Source: Aegilops tauschii subsp. strangulata
Lineage: Eukaryota > Streptophyta > Magnoliopsida > Poales > Poaceae
DNA: 64,000 nt
Reading direction: 5' to 3'
NCBI RefSeq assembly: GCF_002575655.3
Contig: NC_053035.3
Span: 506,694,601-506,758,600, forward strand
Part shown: positions 58,032 to 64,000 of the stretch, in pieces
Numbering within the stretch: the stretch's first letter is position 1
Layout: every line of letters begins with the position of its first letter
The notes under the pieces: generated by a model
Seen by the model: the letters and a program-made list of their open reading frames with translations, nothing else
Told to the model about the DNA's origin: nothing
Database searches by the model: none
Translations under genes and position numbers: made by a program

Positions 58032-61000
58032 ATGGTTAACACCCGCAACAACCCTGCTGTCCAGGCGCAGGGTGAAGCCAATGCAGTTAGGGGGGAGAAT
58101 GTACCTCAACCGCCTTCTCTGGCCGAAGTTATGCTGGAGGCAGAAAGAAACAAGCGTGAGACTAACCGCTTGCTAGAGCGTATTGAGCAGAATACTGCAC
58201 GTCATCAGAGGAACGACTTGGTGTCCATCAATGACTTTATCAAGTTGTACCCACCGAAGTTTAACCATTCCGTCGAGCCCCTCGATGCGGATGATTGGCT
58301 CCGCAGCATCACCCATAAGCTACGTTCTGCCAACGTAGCCGAAGCTGATAAGGTTACCTACGCTGCCTATCACCTCGAAGGCCCTGCTAGCCTTTGGTGG
58401 GAAAACTTTGAGGCTATGCGCCCAGCCGGCCAAATCACTACTTGGGCTGAATTCAGTGAGGCTTTCCGTGAGCATCACATTCCGGAGGGTCTCATAGATC
58501 GTAAGCGGGAAGAATTCTGCAACTTCACCCAAGGCAGACTGACTGTGGATGCATACAGCCGTGAGTTTGGAAATCTAGCACGCTATGGTCCTGAAGAGGT
58601 ATCCACCGACGCCAAGAAGCAGGCAAGGTTCCGCAAGGGACTTAGCCCTGAGCTTCGCCGTGATCTTCGTCTGCCCGAGTGCACCTCTTTCCAGAAATTG
58701 GTCAATAAGGCCATCAGTGCTGAGACAGGACAGACTGACTATGACGCTACACGCAAGCACTCTCGCGATTTTGGTTCCTCATCCGGCTCCGGATCTCAGA
58801 AGCGCCGGGTCTGGATTCCGAACACTCTCTGCCACCTAGGTTCACTCCGAGGCCATCCTTTGAGGCGCCTCGCCCCAACCAGCAGTATGCACCGCCCAAG
58901 GTCTATGGTGGCCCCGCTGCTAATGCTGCTCCACGCCCCAATGTTGTGACATGCTTCAAGTGTGGAGAAACGGGTCACTATTTGCGCGAGTGCCCCCGAA
59001 ACAACCCCAATCAACCTGGACAGTCCGTTGGCCGTGGTAAGCCAGCAGGAAAGACTTACTACGCCAAGCCAGCCACCACTGCACGTGGCCATGTCAACTA
59101 TGTTTCAGCTGAAGAAACTCATGAGGATCCCAACGTCGTCCTTGGTACGCTCCTTGTTAATTGCCATTCGGCAACTGTTCTTTTCGATACTGGAGCATCT
59201 CATTCATTTATCTCTGAGAGCTATGCTCGATTGCACAACACCACATTTTGTGACATGCCCACCTCCATGGTAATTCAAACCCCCGGTTCTAAGTGGCAAA
59301 CCTCTAGGATAAGCCATGGAAATGAAATTCTTGTCGACAGATTGGTCTTCCTTGCATCGCTAATAGCTCTCAAGTCCTCGGACATAAATATTATTTTGGG
59401 TATGGACTGGATGTCAGCTCATTATGCTAAGATTGATTGCTCTACTAGAACTGTTCTACTCACCCATCCGTCGGGCAAGACAGTTAATGTTTTGACCCGA
59501 GTGTCTAAGCGTCAGCTTTACTCATTAAATGCCAACCCTCTTCCAGACCTTGAAGATGTTCCGGTAGTCCGTGAATCCCGGATGTCTTTCCAGAAGAACT
59601 GCCAGGTATTCCACCTGACAGGGATGTCGAGTTCGTGATAGACCTTGTTCCAGGAACCGTCCCAATCTCTAGAAGACCTTATAAGATGGCACCCCTAGAG
59701 CTAGCCGAGCTTAAGAAACAACTCGATGAGTCCTCGAAAAAGGGTTTCATCCGTCCTAGTTCTTCTCCGTGGGCTTGCCCCGTCCTCCTCGTCAAGAAGA
59801 AGGATGGTACGGATCGAATGGTTGTAGATTACCGACCTGTCAACCTAGTCACTATCAAGAACAAGTAGCCGCTCCCCAGGATCAACGACCTGTATGATCA
59901 GCTCGCTGGATCCTCAGTCTTCTCTAAAATGGATTTGAGGTTGGGCTACCATCAAATCAAAATCAAGAACGGGGACATTCCTAAAACGGCCTTTGTTACT
60001 CGTTATGGCCAATACGAGTATACCGTCATGTCTTTCGGCTTAACCAATGCTCCAGCCACCTTCTCTCAGTTAATGAACTCAATCTTCATGGAGTATTTGG
60101 ATAAATTCGTCGTAGTATACCTCGATGATATACTCATCTACTCCAAGAATGAGGAAGAACATGCCGAGCATCTAAGGCTAGTATTGACGAAACTTCGAGA
60201 GCATCGCCTTTATGCTAAATTCTCTAAGTGTGAATTCTGGTTGCCAGAAGTGACCTATCTAGGCCATGTAATCTCTGGTAAGGGTATTGCTATCAATCCC
60301 GAGCGAGTTCACGCCATCCTTGACTGGACTCCACCTGAATCGGTCAAGCACGTTTGGAGTTTCCTTGGCTTAGCGAGCTACTGTCACCGCTTCGTCGAGA
60401 ATTTCTCCAAGGTTGCTAAACCTCTAACTGAACTCCTCAAGAAAGATAAAAAGTTCGAGTGGACCCCACAGTGCGAGTTCAGCTTTCAGGAACTGAAAAG
60501 ACTCCTAACATCTGCTCCCGTACCCATACCACCAGATTTTTCTAAGGACTTTGTTATCTATTGCGACGCCCCGCGACAAGGACTAGGTTGCATACTCATG
60601 CAAGATCGTCACGTGATTGCCTACGCTTCCCGACAGTTGCGTCCACATGAGGATAATTATCCCACACATGATCTAGAGCTTGCAGCCGTAGTCCATGCAC
60701 TCAAAACATGGCGACATTACCTTCTCGGTATTCTTTGCGAGATTTTCACTGATCACCAAAGTCTGAAATACATCTTCACCCAACCGGATTTGAATCTCAG
60801 GCAAAGACGTTGGGTCGAGTTGATCACAGATTACGACTTAGGAATAACCTACACCCCGGGCAAAGCCAACGTCATGGCTGATGCGCTAAGCCGTAAATCT
60901 TACTGTAACAACTTGATGTTACAACAAAGTCAACCACTTCTCCACGAGGAATTCTGTAAGCTTAACCTTCACATTGTTCCTCGAGGGTTCCTATCCACCC

Positions 61001-62505
61001 TTGTGGCGAAACCTACCCTTACGGATCAGATCATCAAAGCTCAGAAGGTAGATCCGGGAATCTCCCGTGTTAAGAGAAACATCAAGAAAGGACTTGCGGA
61101 TTGTTTCTCCGTTGATGACCAAGGTGTTGTGTTCTTTGGAGACCGTCTAGTGGTTCCCAAGGTACGCAACCTGAGGCAATTGATCCTTAAGGAAGCTCAT
61201 GAATCTCCTCTCACCATTCATCCCGGTAGTACTAAAATGTATCAAGACCTACGCCAAAGGTTTTGGTGGACTAGGATTAAGAGAGAAATTGCTCAATACA
61301 TTGCTAATTGCGACGTCTGTCGTCGTGTTAAAGCAGAGCATCAACGGCCTGCTGGCACCCTTCAGCCTTTGGCTATTCCTGAATGGAAATGGGATAAAAT
61401 CGGTACGGATTTCATTACCGGGTTTCCCAGGACCAAGAGGGGGAATAATGCTATCTTCGTTGTTGTCGATCGTCTTTCCAAAGTAGCCCACTTCCTACCT
61501 GTTCGTCAGAATATAACCGCGAGCCAGCTAGCTGACTTGTACATCTCCCGAATAGTGTCTCTTCATGGTGTTCCATTGGAAATTAACTCAGACCATGGAA
61601 GTCTCTTCACCTCTCGATTTTGGGAAAGTTTCCAAAATGCGATGGGAACTCGCCTCTCCTTTAGCACCGCCTTCCACCCTCAATCAAGTGGTCAGCTAGA
61701 ACGAGTTAATCAAATTCTGGAGGATATGCTCCGAGCTTCTGTCATCTCTTTCGGCATGGATTGGGAGAAATGCCTTCCATTCGCCGAGTTCGCTTATAAC
61801 AATAGTTATCAAGCTAGCTTGGGCAAAGCTCCTTTCGAGGTTCTGTATGGACGAAAATGTCGAACGCCTCTTAACTGGTCAGAAACCGGAGAAAGACAAC
61901 TCTTTGGCCTGGATATGATTCAGGAAGCAGAAGAGTAGGTTCGCATTATTCGTGAGAAATTGAAAACAGCCCAATCTCGCCAAAAGAGCCATTATGACCG
62001 CAAACATAAGGCTATGACTTTTGAGGTTGACGAGAAGGCTTACCTTCGGGTTACTCCTTTAAAGGGAACCCATCGATTCGGTATCAATGGCAAATTGGCT
62101 CCCCGTTACATTGGACCCTTTCGCATTCTTGCCAAGCGAGGAGAAGTTGCCTACCAATTGGAACTACCTCCGCATCTTTCCAAGGTTCATGACGTCTTCC
62201 ACGTTTCTATACTCAGGCGTTGCTTCTCGGATCCTATCCGTGGAGTGGACCACGAAACACTTGATCTCCAAGATAATCTCACATATCGGGAATATCCCGT
62301 TCGCATCCTTGATCAAGCCGAGCGTACCACTCGACGCCAAAACATCAAGTTCCTCAAGGTTCAATGGTCACACCATTCCGAGAAAGAAGCTACTTGGCAA
62401 AGGGAGGATCGTCTTCGACTTGAGTACCCCACCTTCTTCCCAACGGATCCTAAATCTCGGGACGAGATTCTTTTGAGTGGGGGTGAGTTGTCACATCCTA
62501 GCTAG
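58032..62505 (+). pseudogene. Gypsy gag-pol, copy 4: distinct 3' half, three pol lesions
   Basis: The 5' part is close to copy 3, including the 1-bp gag deletion at 58826/58827. From about 59390 onward it carries many private variants. It alone reads lysine (AAG, 59713-59715) where copies 1-3 have the TAG between protease and RT, and it keeps YLDD (60118-60129). Integrase motifs read INSDHGSLF and [11 protein letters not shown] where the others have INSDCGSLF and [11 protein letters not shown]. Lesions: a 1-bp deletion near 59575, TAG at 59866-59868 (ATIKNK then stop) and TAG at 61936-61938 (QEAEE then stop). The C-terminal tail is full length, without the deletions of copies 2 and 3, and runs into LTR-E. 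Confidence 0.93.
62475..62488 (+). promoter_or_regulatory. Polypurine tract, copy 4
   Basis: GAGTGGGGGTGAGT directly before LTR-E. Confidence 0.85.
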
Positions 62506-64000
62506 TTCATGCATTAGAGTGTTGCATCATGTCTACTTTTCACAGAAACTTGAAATGGGGATGCCAGAAACCCCCAGCACCCCCCCTGAACACAACTAGG
62601 GTTTACTAAAATCCTTTTCAATGAACCTGAAATGCCCTCCATAAATGTTCACCATCTTTGGTCCTGGCTAAAACCTCTGCCAAAAATGGTTTCATATTTT
62701 TTGAGGCTATTCTGGATTTTTCACCAAGCCATAAGTATTTGCATTTGGGCAATTTAAATCCTACAAATATTTTAAAATGCCCAAATAATCTTGAAGGTAT
62801 TTTTAGGCTGTTGAGAATATTTTCAAATGTGCCTCTGAATATTTTCAGGTTTTTCCTAAATGGAATAGTATTTCTACTATTCCAAAACACAGAACAGAAA
62901 CAAATAAAAAGAAAAACAGAAAGTAGAGAGGGAAACTTACCTGGCAGCCCACCTGGCGGCCCAGCACTGTGCTGGCCCACGGCCAGTCAGCTGTTTGCTC
63001 CCGCCAGAGCAGGCACAGAGGTGACGCCGGCGTGCGCGAGCTCGCCACGGCGCCACCTGCTTGCCGCCTCCCCCGTGGACGAGCTGGACGACCTCCACGC
63101 CGCGCCCCCGAGCCCCTGGACACCTCCATTGGCCCCCATCGCCTCTCCCTCGCTCTCTCTCGCCATGGCCAAAGGAGCCGCTGCCACCTAGCCGGCGTAG
63201 CCGTAGCCACGGCCGTCCCCGCGTCACCTGACCGTGTCCAGCAGCTCTGCCATCGCCTTCTCCTTCGAGCTAGTCGAGCCCCGAGCGCTCGCTTGCCCCG
63301 AAGCCACTGCTTCGACCTCGCCTTCACCGCCCACCGCCGGAGATCCCCTTCGCCGTCACCACCGCAGCAGTTCGTCCCCGACAGCGCCACCTAGCTCATC
63401 GCCTCTGCCGTGAGCTTCTGCCCCTTCCCCATCCTCGCATTCTTGCTGCCGCCCTTTGCGTCGACCGTAACCAGCAGCACCGCACACGCCGCCGCACGAG
63501 CTCGTCGCCGACGAGGCTCCGGTGACCAAATGGTCCAGTGCATATGTCTATCATCTTCGTGAGCACTTGCAGCACCCGTAGAGACTAACCATTGATCCTC
63601 CCGTGCACCGTGTCGTCGTTTCCGTCGGCACCCGAACTCCGGCGGCCGCAAAAGAGCTCGCCGCCGTCGACTCCGGCCACCCCAGGCCCAACCACGGCCA
63701 CCAACGGACGCGTCGTTGCGTCAGCTAACCGTAGAGCCCAACGGCGCCTCGAACGGTGCCCCGTAGAGCAAACCCGAGGCACAGGAGCGCCGCTGACCTC
63801 ACCGGCGGCTAACCGCCAGCGTGTTAGGCCCGTTGACGAGGGGTTTGACTCCCCTGGGTCAATGACAAGTGGGGCCCGCCTGCTAATTAACCTGGGTTAG
63901 ATTTAAGTTAATTCTAATTAGTTTAATTATCTAACAGTGACACTGACACAGGGGACCCACACGTCAGGTTTGACCTGGACGACCCCGTTGGCCGCTGACG
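62489..64000 (+). mobile_element. Array LTR-E, partial (cut by window edge)
   Basis: The first 1512 bp of the LTR, including the GC-rich module (about 62950-63720). It has private variants (CCTACAAATAT, CACCTAGCCGGCG, GTTGGCCGCTG near the edge) and agrees with LTR-B in some places (CTTGAAGGTA) and LTR-C/D in others (CCCCTGGGTC). Whether it is the final 3' LTR or precedes a fifth internal region cannot be seen. Confidence 0.9.

Larger units (their letters stand above)
23127..64000 (+). mobile_element. Tandem array of a gypsy chromovirus: 5 LTRs, 4 internal regions
   Basis: LTRs at 23127-26282, 32279-36340, 42334-46395, 52410-56471 and 62489-64000+ alternate with internal regions of 5996, 5993, 6014 and 6017 bp. 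Each junction is a single LTR shared by two internal regions, with a polypurine tract before it and a tRNA-Met primer site after it. The length differences between the internal regions are fully explained by the individual indels listed under each copy. Protein motifs (C-terminal chromodomain-like tail, LTR start TGTCACATCC, PPT GAGTGGGGGTGAGT) suggest the Tekay/Del chromovirus clade. The array continues beyond the right edge. Confidence 0.93.

Noticed and set aside
23127..64000. A satellite or CRISPR-like repeat system
   Set aside because: The repeat unit is a complete retroelement with primer sites, polypurine tracts and gag-pol; no short spaced repeats are present.
23127..64000. Assembly artefact as the sole explanation of the array
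   Set aside because: Each unit has private indels and substitutions and the LTRs group differently from the internal regions, so this is not one unit copied by the assembler. It still cannot be excluded without reads.

Overview
The window is gene-free, repeat-only plant DNA, almost certainly from a Triticeae grass (wheat, barley or a relative). The evidence is BARE/Angela-type LTRs, a Maximus/SIRE-type copia element, a Tat-type gypsy LTR with its gag, a small Helitron, and a chromovirus (Tekay/Del-like) gypsy element. I see no host gene, tRNA, rRNA, CRISPR array or prokaryotic feature. Every long reading frame is either a retroelement gene, usually broken, or a shadow of one. Family names come from remembered consensus sequence and were not searched.

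Layout. 1-1061: minus-strand BARE/Angela-type LTR, cut by the window edge. 1062-2693: an unidentified repeat, tandemly duplicated with a 1030-bp period. 2694-3213: a degenerate LTR-like stretch. 3214-6228: remnant DNA with a decayed reading frame, split by a 1953-bp Helitron (3281-5233) whose empty site survives in a neighbouring 127-bp tandem copy. 6229-11449: a broken plus-strand SIRE/Maximus-type copia, cut by a plus-strand BARE/Angela-type LTR (11450-12791). That LTR is cut near its TATA box by a Tat-type gypsy starting at 12792. The gypsy LTR is itself split by a complete minus-strand copia (13098-21134, target duplication AGATC). The gypsy gag resumes at 21308 and is cut at 23126 by a tandem retroelement array.

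The array (23127-64000) is the most notable object. Five LTRs alternate with four internal regions (LTR-int-LTR-int-LTR-int-LTR-int-LTR) at a period of about 10.06 kb, continuing past the window edge. Each LTR is 4062 bp except the first, which is 3156 bp because 927 bp were replaced by 20 bp that form a perfect 30-bp fold-back palindrome. Each internal region has a tRNA-Met primer site, an accessory ORF of 257 codons of unknown function, a gag-pol frame with a chromodomain-like tail, and a polypurine tract. All four gag-pol copies are dead. Copies 1 and 2 share a 23-bp deletion that removes the RT catalytic YLDD, copies 2 and 3 share 3' deletions, and copies 3 and 4 share a gag frameshift. 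This chain of overlapping shared defects indicates growth by unequal recombination or gene conversion at DNA level rather than by new transposition.

In a working element, LTR transcription (TATA and AATAAA are visible) would give an RNA primed by initiator tRNA-Met. Both ATGs, of the accessory ORF and of gag, sit directly after intron-like 3' ends, which suggests that splicing chooses between the accessory protein and Gag-Pol.
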